From an uncultured Oscillospiraceae bacterium (lineage in GTDB: Bacteria; Bacillota; Clostridia; Oscillospirales; Ruminococcaceae), in contig CAKSIT010000009.1 in assembly GCA_934462925.1 (NCBI GenBank), forward strand, positions 1-64,000: a stretch of 64,000 nt of DNA. Reading direction: 5' to 3'. The stretch's first letter is position 1. The number at the start of each line of letters is the position of its first letter. Below, in pieces: positions 32,999 through 40,902 of this stretch. The position numbers and the translations under genes are program-made. The notes under the pieces were generated by a model, which saw only the letters and a program-made list of their open reading frames with translations, was not told where the DNA came from and ran no database searches.

Positions 32999-34570
32999 TT
33001 ATGGTTCTTCCAGCCACAGCCTTGTCGTATCCGTATTTCGGCAGAACCGCCTGTCATGCTCTGCAAGCAGCATTGTCGGGGAGAACTCCCCGAGAAGCCG
33101 CTCCAGCTGAATGCGCGAGATTATATCCACGAAATTGAGCGGCTCGTCCCAGATGTAAAGGTCCGCGCGCTGCGAAAGGCTGCACGCAATAAGCGCCTTT
33201 TTCTTCTGCCCCTCGCTTAGCTCCTGCGCGCAAGCACGCAGCTCGTCGTGCGTAAAGCCCAGCCGTGCGAGTATCGCCCGCATAAGGTCGGGGTCGCCGC
33301 CGCGCGCCGCGGCTATCTCGTCAAGGCTGCCGCAAAGCGCCGAGGCGTCCTGCTCCGCAAGGGATACGGTGACGCCCGCAGCCGACGCTCGGCCCGCAGC
33401 CGACGCTCGGCCCGCAGCCGACGCTCGGCCCGCAGCCGACGCTCGGCCCGCAGCCCTGTTTATGCTGCCGTCAAACTCAATGTCCCGCGCACCCGCGAAT
33501 ATGCTAAGCAGCGTTGATTTGCCGCAGCCGTTGCGCCCCGAAAGGCACAGCCTGTCGCCGCTGTAAAGCGTGAAGCTTACGGGCGCGCACAGCGCCCTGC
33601 CGCCGCGGTAGGGTACGACGCCCTGCGCGGTAAGAAGCGCTCCGCTGCGCTTTATAACGGCGGGAAGCCGCAGGCTCTCGCTCTTTTCGCGGTTTTTCAG
33701 CAGGCTCTCCTTTTCCTCGGCGGCGGCAAGGCGGCGGCGCTCGGTGGAAAGCGCGCGCTTCATCATCGCCTTGGACTTTGCCGCCTCGTACGGGCGGCGG
33801 GTAAGCGACTTCTCCACCTTAACGGGGTCGAACCCTATCTTGCGCCGCTCGGACGTATCAGCCCATTCGCGGCTGCGGCGCGCCGCCTCGCGCAGGCGGG
33901 AAATCTCGCCGCGCAGCTTTTTGTCCTGCATCTCCTCGAACGCCTGCCTGCGCTCGAAGTTCTCCTGCCATACCGCGTACCCGCCCTTTACAAGCTCGAT
34001 ATCCGCGCGGTTTATCGACAGGGTGTGGTCGGTGCAGCGCTCCAGCAGGTCGCGGTCGTGCGATACGAGTATGAAGCCGCCTTTGCGCGAGAGATACTCC
34101 GCCACGGCGTCGCGCGCGGCGTCGTCAAGGCAGTTTGTCGGCTCGTCTATCAGCGGGAACACGCCGTCGTGCAAAAACAGCATACACAGCAAAAGGCGCG
34201 TCTGCTCGCCGCCGCTTAGCGTTGAGAACGGGCGGTAGAGCGCCTCTGCGTCCGTGCCTGTGGCGGCAAGCTCTCTCAGCAGCTGCCACTCCTGCGCCTC
34301 GGGGCATACCTGCGCGAATATTTCGCTCCCCGTCGCGTTCCTGTCGGGTACGTCGAACGGGAAGCAGACCGTCCGCACGGGGACGTCTATCGTGCCGCTC
34401 GCCGAAAGCTCCCCCGCAAGCAGCCGCAGCAGCGTTGTTTTGCCCCTGCCGTTGCGCCCCACAAGTCCTGTTTTCCACGCCGCGTCTATGCTGAACGAGG
34501 CGTTCTCAAAAACGGGAACGCTGCTGCCCTCGTAGCAGAATGTGATGTTACTTACGTTTATTAAAGCCAT
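32999..34570 (-). CDS. ABC-F ATPase, probable antibiotic-resistance ribosome-protection protein
   Basis: 523 residues, two ABC domains and no membrane part. Domain 1: GRNGRGKTT (about 38), LSGGEQ, DEPTNCLDD. A long Arg/Lys-rich helical linker (about 200-310). Domain 2: GRNGCGKST, LSEGQKKKA, WDEPLNFVD. This resembles Lsa/Vga-type ABC-F proteins that dislodge lincosamides, streptogramins or pleuromutilins from the ribosome; the drug cannot be told from sequence. A run of four AGRASA repeats (an 18-bp minisatellite) lies in domain 2 after the Walker A. AGAGGAGGCATAG precedes the ATG. The 380-base leader carries a short open frame and alternative hairpins, so expression is probably induced by ribosome stalling. 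Confidence 0.83.
   Translation of the reverse strand: MALINVSNITFCYEGSSVPVFENASFSIDAAWKTGLVGRNGRGKTTLLRLLAGELSASGTIDVPVRTVCFPFDVPDRNATGSEIFAQVCPEAQEWQLLRELAATGTDAEALYRPFSTLSGGEQTRLLLCMLFLHDGVFPLIDEPTNCLDDAARDAVAEYLSRKGGFILVSHDRDLLERCTDHTLSINRADIELVKGGYAVWQENFERRQAFEEMQDKKLRGEISRLREAARRSREWADTSERRKIGFDPVKVEKSLTRRPYEAAKSKAMMKRALSTERRRLAAAEEKESLLKNREKSESLRLPAVIKRSGALLTAQGVVPYRGGRALCAPVSFTLYSGDRLCLSGRNGCGKSTLLSIFAGARDIEFDGSINRAAGRASAAGRASAAGRASAAGRASAAGVTVSLAEQDASALCGSLDEIAAARGGDPDLMRAILARLGFTHDELRACAQELSEGQKKKALIACSLSQRADLYIWDEPLNFVDIISRIQLERLLGEFSPTMLLAEHDRRFCRNTDTTRLWLEEP
33375..33455. repeat. 18-bp minisatellite, four units plus part, in the ABC-F gene
   Basis: The unit CCCGCAGCCGACGCTCGG is repeated four times without change (33375-33446). 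It adds six codons each (AGRASA) and keeps frame. The core CCGA-CGC-TCGG is palindromic. A two-base variant repeats twice in the gene at 38711. Confidence 0.9.
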
Positions 34571-34613
34571 ATTCTATGCCTCCTCTGAACAAGCGCCATG
34601 ACGCGCCCAAAAC

Positions 34614-34642
34614 AAAACAGCCGCAGGAATTTCTCCCGCGGC
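34614..34642 (-). terminator. Attenuator terminator upstream of the ABC-F gene
   Basis: Minus strand GCCGCGGGAGAAATTCCTGC and GGC, forming a stem of about nine pairs with a GAAA loop, then TGTTTTGTTTT. It lies in the leader between promoter and gene. Its arm GAGAAATTCC can instead pair with GGAATTTCTC at 34735-34726. Confidence 0.75.
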
Positions 34643-34715
34643 CGTACCACGCCGTTCACGCCGATACCGCACAGAACGTGCGGCGCAAACGGCGCGCAAA
34701 AAAGGCATAATAATG

Positions 34716-34735
34716 GGTCGGAGCTGAGAAATTCC
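34716..34735 (-). promoter_or_regulatory. Switch segment of the ABC-F leader (anti-terminator strand)
   Basis: On the minus strand GGAATTTCTC (34735-34726) is fully complementary to the terminator arm, and CTCCGACC (34723-34716) is fully complementary to GGTCGGAG (34830-34823) at the leader-peptide ribosome site. The two pairings compete. Confidence 0.65.
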
Positions 34736-34802
34736 TGACGCAGACACAGAAAACGCTCCCGCCGACAAGGGCAGGACTTTGTTTAATGTTGTCCGCTTGT
34801 TA

Positions 34803-34820
34803 TCAGAAATCTCTGCGCAT
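34803..34820 (-). CDS. Leader peptide MRRDF of the ABC-F attenuator
   Basis: ATG CGC AGA GAT TTC TGA with GAGGTCGGAG directly upstream. Five codons, too short to act as a protein. A ribosome halted here would cover GGTCGGAG and free the switch segment to form the anti-terminator. Confidence 0.55.
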   Translation of the reverse strand: MRRDF

Positions 34821-34876
34821 TTCTCCGACCTCTTTCACTTTTGAATTACGCGGGCGAACTCCCCCGCGTTACCTGC

Positions 34877-34905
34877 ATTATAGCACTGTCGCGCGCGTTT
34901 GTCAA
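34877..34905 (-). promoter_or_regulatory. Promoter of the ABC-F leader
   Basis: Minus strand TTGACA (34905-34900), 17 bases, TATAAT (34882-34877). Start about 300 bases upstream of the ABC-F ATG. Confidence 0.85.
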
Positions 34906-34950
34906 GCGTTCGCGCGCAATTTGTACAAGCGCAAATATTTGTACAGCGGT

Positions 34951-35284
34951 TTATCTGAGCGCCGCAATCACCGCGAACTTGTGGCAGGCGTAAACGCACT
35001 TAACCTCTCCAAAGCCCGCCGTTCTTAGCATTTCAAGCTCGCTTTCCACCGAGCATTCCCTGTCGAGAAGCCTGCGCTCGCGCCACAGCTCAATGTCGCG
35101 CGCGGTAAGCCCGCTTTGCAGCAGCTCGTTCTCCCAGAACCCGTCGAACCACGCGTCCATTTTAGGCGAACCCGCGCAGAACTGGTCGTAATTCACGAAT
35201 ATACCGCCCTCGGGCAGCCTGTCGCGTACGCGCTTAAACAGCCGCTTGTACGTAAGGTCTATAAGGAACGCGCCGAGCTTATTT
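34951..35284 (-). pseudogene. C-terminal fragment of a SAM-dependent methyltransferase, fused to an antiporter tail
   Basis: From FKRVRDRLPEGG onward (GIFVNYDQFCAGSPKMDAWF, DGFWENELLQSG, AGFGEVKCVYACHKFAVIAA) this is the C-terminal third of a class I methyltransferase. The part before it reads LGAFLIDLTYKRLFKR, nearly the same as the end of the antiporter gene at 35613. The SAM-binding half is missing and no ribosome site precedes a start. Confidence 0.7.
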
Positions 35285-35622
35285 CAATGCGTAATGCGTA
35301 ATTCGTAATTCGTAATTATTCCCCTTAAATTCGTTCCGTGCTTATATCAATACATTGATTAAAGCTTACCATAATTTAGGTGGTGTCGGGTATGTCGGCT
35401 TACTGTATACTTTTATATATTTTTTATTTTTTCTATACAAAAGGGTTAGTAAACCCGGCACACCCGACACCCTTTCGCTTTCGCCTTTACACCGCTACTT
35501 CATTGTTCTTATAAATTCGCGGCGCGCTTATATCAAGCGGGTTCAGATTTAGTCGGAAACAATTACGCATTACGCATTACAAATTACGAATTAAATAATT
35601 ACGCATTACGAATTACGAATTT
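35285..35622. repeat. AT-rich inverted repeat element (ATTCGTAATGCG family), copy 2
   Basis: Begins ATGCGTAATGCGTAATTCG and ends with several inverted TTACGCATTACGAATTACGA blocks. 35511-35594 resembles the copy at 31529-31600. The middle is AT-rich with no gene. It lies between two copies of the antiporter 3' end and supplies the antiporter stop codon. Confidence 0.65.
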
Positions 35623-36821
35623 ATCTCCGTGCGCTTAAGCAGCCGCTTGTACGTAAAATCTATAAGGAACGCGCCGAGCGGCGCTGTTATAACTATGCCA
35701 AGCACCGCCACGGTAAGCACTATGTTTCCGCAGGCAAGCCCCGCCGCAAGCGGCACAGAGCCTATAGCCGCCTGCACCGTGGCCTTCGGCAGGTAGGCAA
35801 GCACGCAAAACAGCCGCTCGCGCGCCGTAAGGGGCGTTTTTATAAGGCACAGCAGCACGCCCGCCGACCTGAACAGCAGCGCCGTAAGTATAAGCGCCGC
35901 CGCGGAAAGCCCCGCGCCCGCCATATAGCGCACGTCCACCGCCGCGCCCACAAGCACGAAAAGCACCGCCTCCGCCGCTATCCACAGCTTGCCCGACTTC
36001 TGCGAGAGCCGCTGCGTTACGCACTCGGGGCAGCGCAGCTTTACAACGCACGCCATGCTTACCACCGCAAGCAGCCCCGAAAGCGCCGCGTAGGGCGCGA
36101 GAAGCTCCTCCGCGCTTATAAGCAAAAACGCCGCGCCGAGGATAATCACAAGCTTTGCAGAGTTGCGGATACAGCGCCCGCGGTTGTACGCCGCATTAAA
36201 CAGCGCCGCAAGCAGCACGCCGAAAAGCGCCCCCGCAAGCACGCCGAGAGCTATCGACACGGGTATGTCGAGCAGGTCTGAAGCCTTTATGCCCTCGCCC
36301 TGCGCCATGCCCAAAAACGAGGTGAACAGCACGATAACGAAGATATCGTCGCACGAAGCGCCCGCAAGCACAAGCTGCGGAATGCTCTTGTCCGTGCCGT
36401 AGCCCTCCTCCATAAGGCGCACCATGCGCGGCACAACTACCGCGGGCGACACCGCCGCAAGCACCGCGCCCATAACGGCGGCCTCCACCCTGCTTACGCC
36501 CAGAAAGAGCGGCGCTGCAATCACATAGCCCGCAATCTCGCACGCCGCAGGCACGCAGGACATCAGCACGGCGGGTCTGCCAACGCGCTTAAGGTCCGCG
36601 AGGTTAAGCGAAAGCCCCGCCTTAAGCAGGATTATTACAAGCGCTGTCTTGCGCAGGTCCGCAGATATCGCAAGAACGCTCTCGTCAAGCAGGTTGAGCG
36701 CGCAAGGTCCAGCAATCGCCCCCACAAGCAGCATACCCACGATAGACGGCAGCCGCAGCCGCTTGAACAGCGCGCCCGCGCCAAGACCTCCCAGTAAGAT
36801 AACGGCAAGCGATAAAAACAT
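35613..36821 (-). CDS. Cation/proton antiporter (CPA family) under fluoride riboswitch control
   Basis: 402 residues with about 12 membrane segments, KefB/NhaP-like: FLSLAVILLGGLGAGALFKR, LPSIVGMLLVGAIAGPCALN, VSPAVVVPRMV. No cytosolic TrkA domain. Start ATG at 36821 follows TAGGAGGACGT; longer starts lie in the riboswitch. The last residues (TEINS) and stop are coded by the adjoining repeat, so the native C-terminus may be lost. Antiporters of this kind are among the known gene classes behind fluoride riboswitches, where they probably help expel fluoride or correct ion balance. Confidence 0.85.
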   Translation of the reverse strand: MFLSLAVILLGGLGAGALFKRLRLPSIVGMLLVGAIAGPCALNLLDESVLAISADLRKTALVIILLKAGLSLNLADLKRVGRPAVLMSCVPAACEIAGYVIAAPLFLGVSRVEAAVMGAVLAAVSPAVVVPRMVRLMEEGYGTDKSIPQLVLAGASCDDIFVIVLFTSFLGMAQGEGIKASDLLDIPVSIALGVLAGALFGVLLAALFNAAYNRGRCIRNSAKLVIILGAAFLLISAEELLAPYAALSGLLAVVSMACVVKLRCPECVTQRLSQKSGKLWIAAEAVLFVLVGAAVDVRYMAGAGLSAAALILTALLFRSAGVLLCLIKTPLTARERLFCVLAYLPKATVQAAIGSVPLAAGLACGNIVLTVAVLGIVITAPLGAFLIDFTYKRLLKRTEINS

Positions 36822-36852
36822 ACGTCCTCCTATCTCCGCAGCGCAGGGCAGC

Positions 36853-36913
36853 AAAAAAGCTGACGACCTGCGACCCGTGCAAAGGCACAATAATAGTCAC
36901 AGAAGTCATCAGC
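36853..36913 (-). terminator. Riboswitch-controlled terminator
   Basis: Minus strand GCTGATGAC (36913-36905) pairs with GTCGTCAGC (36867-36859), then TTTTTT. The 5' arm is part of the riboswitch aptamer, so ligand binding would prevent the terminator. Confidence 0.75.
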
Positions 36914-36966
36914 TTTGAATTTCTTCAAGCGGTTTCGGCAAACGCCGTGGGAGAACCTCATTCCCG
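36897..36966 (-). ncRNA. Fluoride (crcB-type) riboswitch aptamer
   Basis: Minus strand GGGAATGAGGTTCTCCC, then a hairpin with GGCG..CGCC features, AAACCGCTTG, and GCTGATGACTTCTG. This matches the order of the crcB motif: GG.GAUGG..UUC.CC, a pseudoknot stretch, and G.UGAUG...CU. It lies between a promoter and the terminator at 36853, in front of an ion antiporter. Confidence 0.75.
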
Positions 36967-36971
36967 AATGT

Positions 36972-37000
36972 ATTATAGCACGTCTGCGCGGATTTTGCAA
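36972..37000 (-). promoter_or_regulatory. Promoter of the antiporter and riboswitch
   Basis: Minus strand TTGCAA (37000-36995), 17 bases, TATAAT (36977-36972). About 10 bases before the aptamer. Confidence 0.75.
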
Positions 37001-37016
37001 GGGGTTTTGCGGCATT

Positions 37017-37928
37017 TTACGCCTTTACGGAGTTTTCCGCAAGAAAATCGGTAATTATTCCGAGCGTTTGCTCCGCCCAGAACTCCCGCCCGCCGTGGTG
37101 CGCGCCCTCGACGGCGTAGAACCGCGCCTGCTTGCCGCACTCGCGCAGGCGCTCGTAAAGCAGGCAGCTCTGCCCGAACGGCACTACCTCGTCGTTCGTT
37201 CCGTGCAGGATAAGCACGGGCGGCAGCCTGCGCTCGGGGGTGATGTAGCGCGTAACTACCGTAGGCTCGTAGAGCGCGGGGTGGTCGGGGACGGTAACGC
37301 CGCCGATAAGCAGCCCCGCAGGGCAGTCGGCGGTGGTGTGGTCGAACGCGGAAAGCTCGTTGTTCATGCGGGAGATGTCTACAACGCCGTAAAGGTCGAT
37401 TATGCCCCTCACTTCCGACGAATGCTCCGCGTAAACGTTCTCCTCAAACTCCGCGCCCGCCGTTATCCCGCCAATAAGCGCGGTATGCCCGCCCGAAGAA
37501 TCCCCCATGAGAAAGACGTTGGCGGGGTTCAGCCCGTACTTTGGCGCTATGCCCTTGATAAAGCGCACCGCCGCCTTTACGTCAAGCGCCTGCGCAGGAA
37601 ACGGCGCAGCCTCCGCGCCCCTGTACTGCACCGAAGCCACCGCCGCGCCCTTGTTTGCAAGCAGGCACAGGCGCGGTATGGTCTGCGGTATGTTCTGCCA
37701 ATGGAACGCAGAGCCTGTAACATACACGACAAGCGGCGTGCGCGGGCTTATTGCGTCCGGCAGGATAAGCTGAACGTATAGCGGCACGCCGCCGCGCTCA
37801 ATATACTTTATATCGCGGATAAGGTTCATCTCAAAGTTGTCCGTGCGCACGTCAAGGCTTATCATGCCCTCCGCGCGCGAGGGGCTGCGGGGAAATTCCT
37901 CCCGAGGGATATAACGCGGCGTTACCAT
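37017..37928 (-). CDS. Alpha/beta hydrolase, esterase/acetylesterase type
   Basis: 303 residues, cytoplasmic (no signal peptide). Nucleophile elbow GDSSGG (about residue 140), VYVTGSAFHWQN oxyanion region, acid in LHGTNDEVVPF and histidine in EGAHHGG. Best fit is the BD-FAE/HSL-like carboxylesterase group that removes acetyl or feruloyl groups from sugars. AAAGGAGCAAGCC precedes the ATG. It lies 19 bases downstream of a membrane protein of unknown role on the same strand. Substrate unknown. Confidence 0.8.
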   Translation of the reverse strand: MVTPRYIPREEFPRSPSRAEGMISLDVRTDNFEMNLIRDIKYIERGGVPLYVQLILPDAISPRTPLVVYVTGSAFHWQNIPQTIPRLCLLANKGAAVASVQYRGAEAAPFPAQALDVKAAVRFIKGIAPKYGLNPANVFLMGDSSGGHTALIGGITAGAEFEENVYAEHSSEVRGIIDLYGVVDISRMNNELSAFDHTTADCPAGLLIGGVTVPDHPALYEPTVVTRYITPERRLPPVLILHGTNDEVVPFGQSCLLYERLRECGKQARFYAVEGAHHGGREFWAEQTLGIITDFLAENSVKA

Positions 37929-37947
37929 GGCTTGCTCCTTTACTTAA

Positions 37948-38688
37948 TTACTTCCAGTTCCTGTCGAAGCTTGGCGCTTCAAGCGCGGGGTTTGAGGTGT
38001 GCGGGCGCTTTCTCGTGCGCCTTGTGATATGCTCGGATATGTCGAACACCTTTTTGGCGGGGCGGTTTCTGTACTCCTCGTAATAGTGGTTCACAGAGCG
38101 CTCAAGCGCCTTTGTGCTGCCGAGCCGTCCCCTTATAACAAGCGCGGACGCGCGCTCAAAGCCGTACAGGTTAAGCTCCGCATGGTCGAACACGGTAGCG
38201 CCCGCCTCGTCCACATGGTAGCCTAAAAAGCGCGAGGGCAGGTAATACCCGCGTATTTCGCCTTTAAGGGTGAGCGCGCAGGGGTCGGCTTTCGGGTCGC
38301 GCTGCGCGCCCTCGAACGCCGCAAACGGGATATACCACAGCCTGCGGCATATCTCGCAGCGCCCGCGCCACACGTATTCGCCCGCGTACTCGCTGTACAC
38401 CATGCCGTCGGGGAGTATGTCGAAATAGGTGTAGCGGCTGTTGCGGCGCACCGCACGCTCGGTGACGTACGCCCCGATAAACGCCGCCGCCATGCCAAGC
38501 GCCGCGCACCCCGCTATTATCCCCAGCATAAGCAGCGGGAACTCGCGCCCGCCCTCAGGGCGCAGGTTAAGCACGATATTCACCACGCAGAACACGCTTA
38601 TTGCCGCAAGCGGCACAAGGAGCGTTATCATGGCGCTTTTCTGCCTGCGGCGGTAGCGCGCCGTGTCCGCATGAAAAAAGTACCGCAC
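37948..38688 (-). CDS. Membrane protein, unknown function
   Basis: 246 residues. Two membrane segments (about 20-40 and 52-75) near the N-terminus, then a cytosolic beta-rich part (YTYFDILPDGMVYSEYAGEY, VWRGRCEICRRLWYIPF) and a basic tail. Start is GTG at 38688 after GGGAGGTGTTGTC. Resembles PH-like or YcxB-type membrane-attached domains in layout, but no firm family match. Between the PELOTA fusion gene and the hydrolase on one strand. Confidence 0.6.
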   Translation of the reverse strand: MRYFFHADTARYRRRQKSAMITLLVPLAAISVFCVVNIVLNLRPEGGREFPLLMLGIIAGCAALGMAAAFIGAYVTERAVRRNSRYTYFDILPDGMVYSEYAGEYVWRGRCEICRRLWYIPFAAFEGAQRDPKADPCALTLKGEIRGYYLPSRFLGYHVDEAGATVFDHAELNLYGFERASALVIRGRLGSTKALERSVNHYYEEYRNRPAKKVFDISEHITRRTRKRPHTSNPALEAPSFDRNWK

Positions 38689-38710
38689 GACAACACCTCC
38701 CGTTATGATA

Positions 38711-40891
38711 TCAGAGCTCCGCGCCCGCTATTATGCCGCAAGCGCGGTAGCACCTGAGCGGATACTGCCGCACCTCGACGCCCTTTTCTGCGGCAAGCTC
38801 GCGGATATGCGCGGTAAGCGGGCTGTCGGGGTCGCGCAGCAGCACCAGCCGCGGTATCCTGCGCAGCAGCACCCGCGTGGTTTCGCCGATACTCGGCTTT
38901 ACAAGGTTTATGTCCTCCACGCCGAAAGCCTGCGCTATCTCCCGCGCCTCGTCCGCACCCGACGCTCGGGCCGCACCCGACGCTCGGGCCGCACCGCTGC
39001 CGTCGCCGTCAACGGCGGACGGCTCGGCTGCTTCCCCGCAGCCAAAGCGGCTCTCCACCGCGTTTATGAACTCGTATGTCCTGTCGCGCCCTGCAAGCTC
39101 CGCAAAATAGTGCGCGCCGTGAAAATCGCTCTGCCCGATAAGGTCGGGGCGCAGCACCGTCCTGCTGAAAAGCCCCGAAACCACGCTGTTAAGGCATGAG
39201 CAGGGCAGGAAAATATCGTCGTGCGTGCCGCAGATATCGCACAGCCCCGCAGGGTCTGAAAGCACCGCCGCGCGGCTGTCGGGGCGCTCGTTTTCGGGGA
39301 ACTGCGCAAGCGCTTCCTCAAGCTGCCGCACTATCGCGCCCTTGCCCGTCCAGCCGTCAACAAACTGAACGCTCCCGGGGCTATGCCGCGCAAGTATGTA
39401 ACGCATGGCGTTCCTGTCTATGCCGCGCCCGCGTATTATGGATATGGAGTAATGCGCCGCGTCCACCCCGAAAAGCCGCTTTATGCAGCGCTTTATCAGC
39501 ACCCCGACAGGCGTGCCCGCCCTCGCCAGCGAAACCAGAGCCACGCGCCTGCCGCGCAGCTCCATTATAAGCCGCGACACGCGCTCAACCGCCGCCGCAG
39601 TAACGCCCGCCCACTCCGAAAGCCCGCGCCTGTACAAGCGCAGGTACTCCTCCGACGACTCGTACTCCGCGGGGAGAAGCTCGCTGTAATGCACGCCGCT
39701 TCGTATCAGCGGCTCGCGCTCGCGCGCAGGCAGCGGGGTAAGCCGCCCCGTGATATCCTTAAGCAGTATCTCCGCGTCCTCATGCAGAATGCTCGTCCTC
39801 ACGCGCTGCGCACGCCAGCGGCACAGCGCCGTCCTTGCGCCGCCCGCCGCGCCGCAGAGCGCTTCAACCGCTTCATCCGAGGGGTCGGGCGCGTCCGTCA
39901 TTACTACGGAAAGCGCGCACGGGACGCTGTTATACAGATAAACCCTGCGCTGCGGGTCGTAAAGGCTTGAAAGCGTATGGCGGCTTCTTATGGGGTAGCC
40001 CTGCGCCGCAGAGGGCAGCATGGGGCTGCGCGTCTGCCCGTGGACAAGCACGCGATAACCGCGCTCCTCAAGCATCCGCCCGAGAATAAGCGGGGGCAGG
40101 CAAAGCTCCTCCGTGCCTATTATCTCGATAAGCTCTCCCTTTTGAACAAGCGGCAGTATATCCGCGCACAGCTCCCCGCAGAGGCTTTCCGCCTCGCCGA
40201 ACAGCCGCCGCGCGTCTGTGCCGCGCCGCGCGTCATACAACGCGTTCACACTCAGCGTAACATCGGGGGCGCGCCGCGCGGGGGCTTCGTCGGGCAGGAA
40301 CTCCTGCGCAAGCAGCGCGGACGGCTCCCTGCCGCCGAACGCCTGCTCAAAATCATGCGCAGCGCAAAGCTCTATTCCGCGCTGCGCGAACAGCCGCGCG
40401 CTCTCCGCGCTTGCGCACAGAGCCGCCGCCATTATGCGGCAGTCGTTTTGGATAAACCCGCGCAGGCTGTCTGCAAGCTCCGCCGCGGTGCGCCCCGTTG
40501 TGTATTCATCGTCAACCAGCACCACCGCGCGCGCCCTGCGCAGCACGTCGTCGTCGCGCACGCACAGGGTGTGTTCAGAGGCGTGGCTGTGCCGCTCCGA
40601 AAACAGCCGCCTGCCATAGTACGCGGGCAGCGGCTCGCGCGTGGTCGAGATGTAGAACCCGCCGAGCGCCTCTGCAACATACGCGCCGAGCGCCACGGCA
40701 GTTTCCGCAAAGCCTATCACAACGATATCCGCGCCGTCAACGCGTCCCGCGACAAGCTCCGCCAGCTCGGAAAACTCGCTCTCCGCCTCGTGCGGCGCGG
40801 CGGGGAAATGCTTCGCCTGCCGCCTGTTTATGATGATAAAATCGCGCTGCGAGTTGTTCTCTCGCTTTGCAGGGGAAAACAGGTTGTTCAT
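38711..40891 (-). CDS. Phosphoribosyltransferase-TRSP-StiP-PELOTA fusion protein
   Basis: 726 residues. PRTase domain (about 30-215) with PRPP motif VVLVDDEYTTG. A TRSP-like segment follows (about 220-375: ELIEIIGTEELCLPPLILGR). Next a StiP/PRTase-CE domain (about 400-620: RVALVSLARAGTPVGVLIKR, HYSISIIRGRGID, FVDGWTGKGAI, DDIFLPCSCLNS). Last a PELOTA RNA-binding domain (about 650-722: NLVKPSIGETTRVLLRRIPR). In TerD-type tellurium/stress operons these domains are usually split over two proteins and are thought to make a nucleoside-like product. Here they are fused and no ter gene is nearby. An 18-bp minisatellite (GAARAS twice) enters the linker before PELOTA. It follows radA by 11 bases. Confidence 0.75.
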   Translation of the reverse strand: MNNLFSPAKRENNSQRDFIIINRRQAKHFPAAPHEAESEFSELAELVAGRVDGADIVVIGFAETAVALGAYVAEALGGFYISTTREPLPAYYGRRLFSERHSHASEHTLCVRDDDVLRRARAVVLVDDEYTTGRTAAELADSLRGFIQNDCRIMAAALCASAESARLFAQRGIELCAAHDFEQAFGGREPSALLAQEFLPDEAPARRAPDVTLSVNALYDARRGTDARRLFGEAESLCGELCADILPLVQKGELIEIIGTEELCLPPLILGRMLEERGYRVLVHGQTRSPMLPSAAQGYPIRSRHTLSSLYDPQRRVYLYNSVPCALSVVMTDAPDPSDEAVEALCGAAGGARTALCRWRAQRVRTSILHEDAEILLKDITGRLTPLPAREREPLIRSGVHYSELLPAEYESSEEYLRLYRRGLSEWAGVTAAAVERVSRLIMELRGRRVALVSLARAGTPVGVLIKRCIKRLFGVDAAHYSISIIRGRGIDRNAMRYILARHSPGSVQFVDGWTGKGAIVRQLEEALAQFPENERPDSRAAVLSDPAGLCDICGTHDDIFLPCSCLNSVVSGLFSRTVLRPDLIGQSDFHGAHYFAELAGRDRTYEFINAVESRFGCGEAAEPSAVDGDGSGAARASGAARASGADEAREIAQAFGVEDINLVKPSIGETTRVLLRRIPRLVLLRDPDSPLTAHIRELAAEKGVEVRQYPLRCYRACGIIAGAEL
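38953..38988. repeat. 18-bp minisatellite, two units, in the PELOTA fusion gene
   Basis: CCGCACCCGACGCTCGGG twice. In register it differs from the unit at 33375 by two bases. It adds six codons each and keeps frame. Confidence 0.85.
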
Positions 40892-40902
40892 GATATGCTC
40901 CC

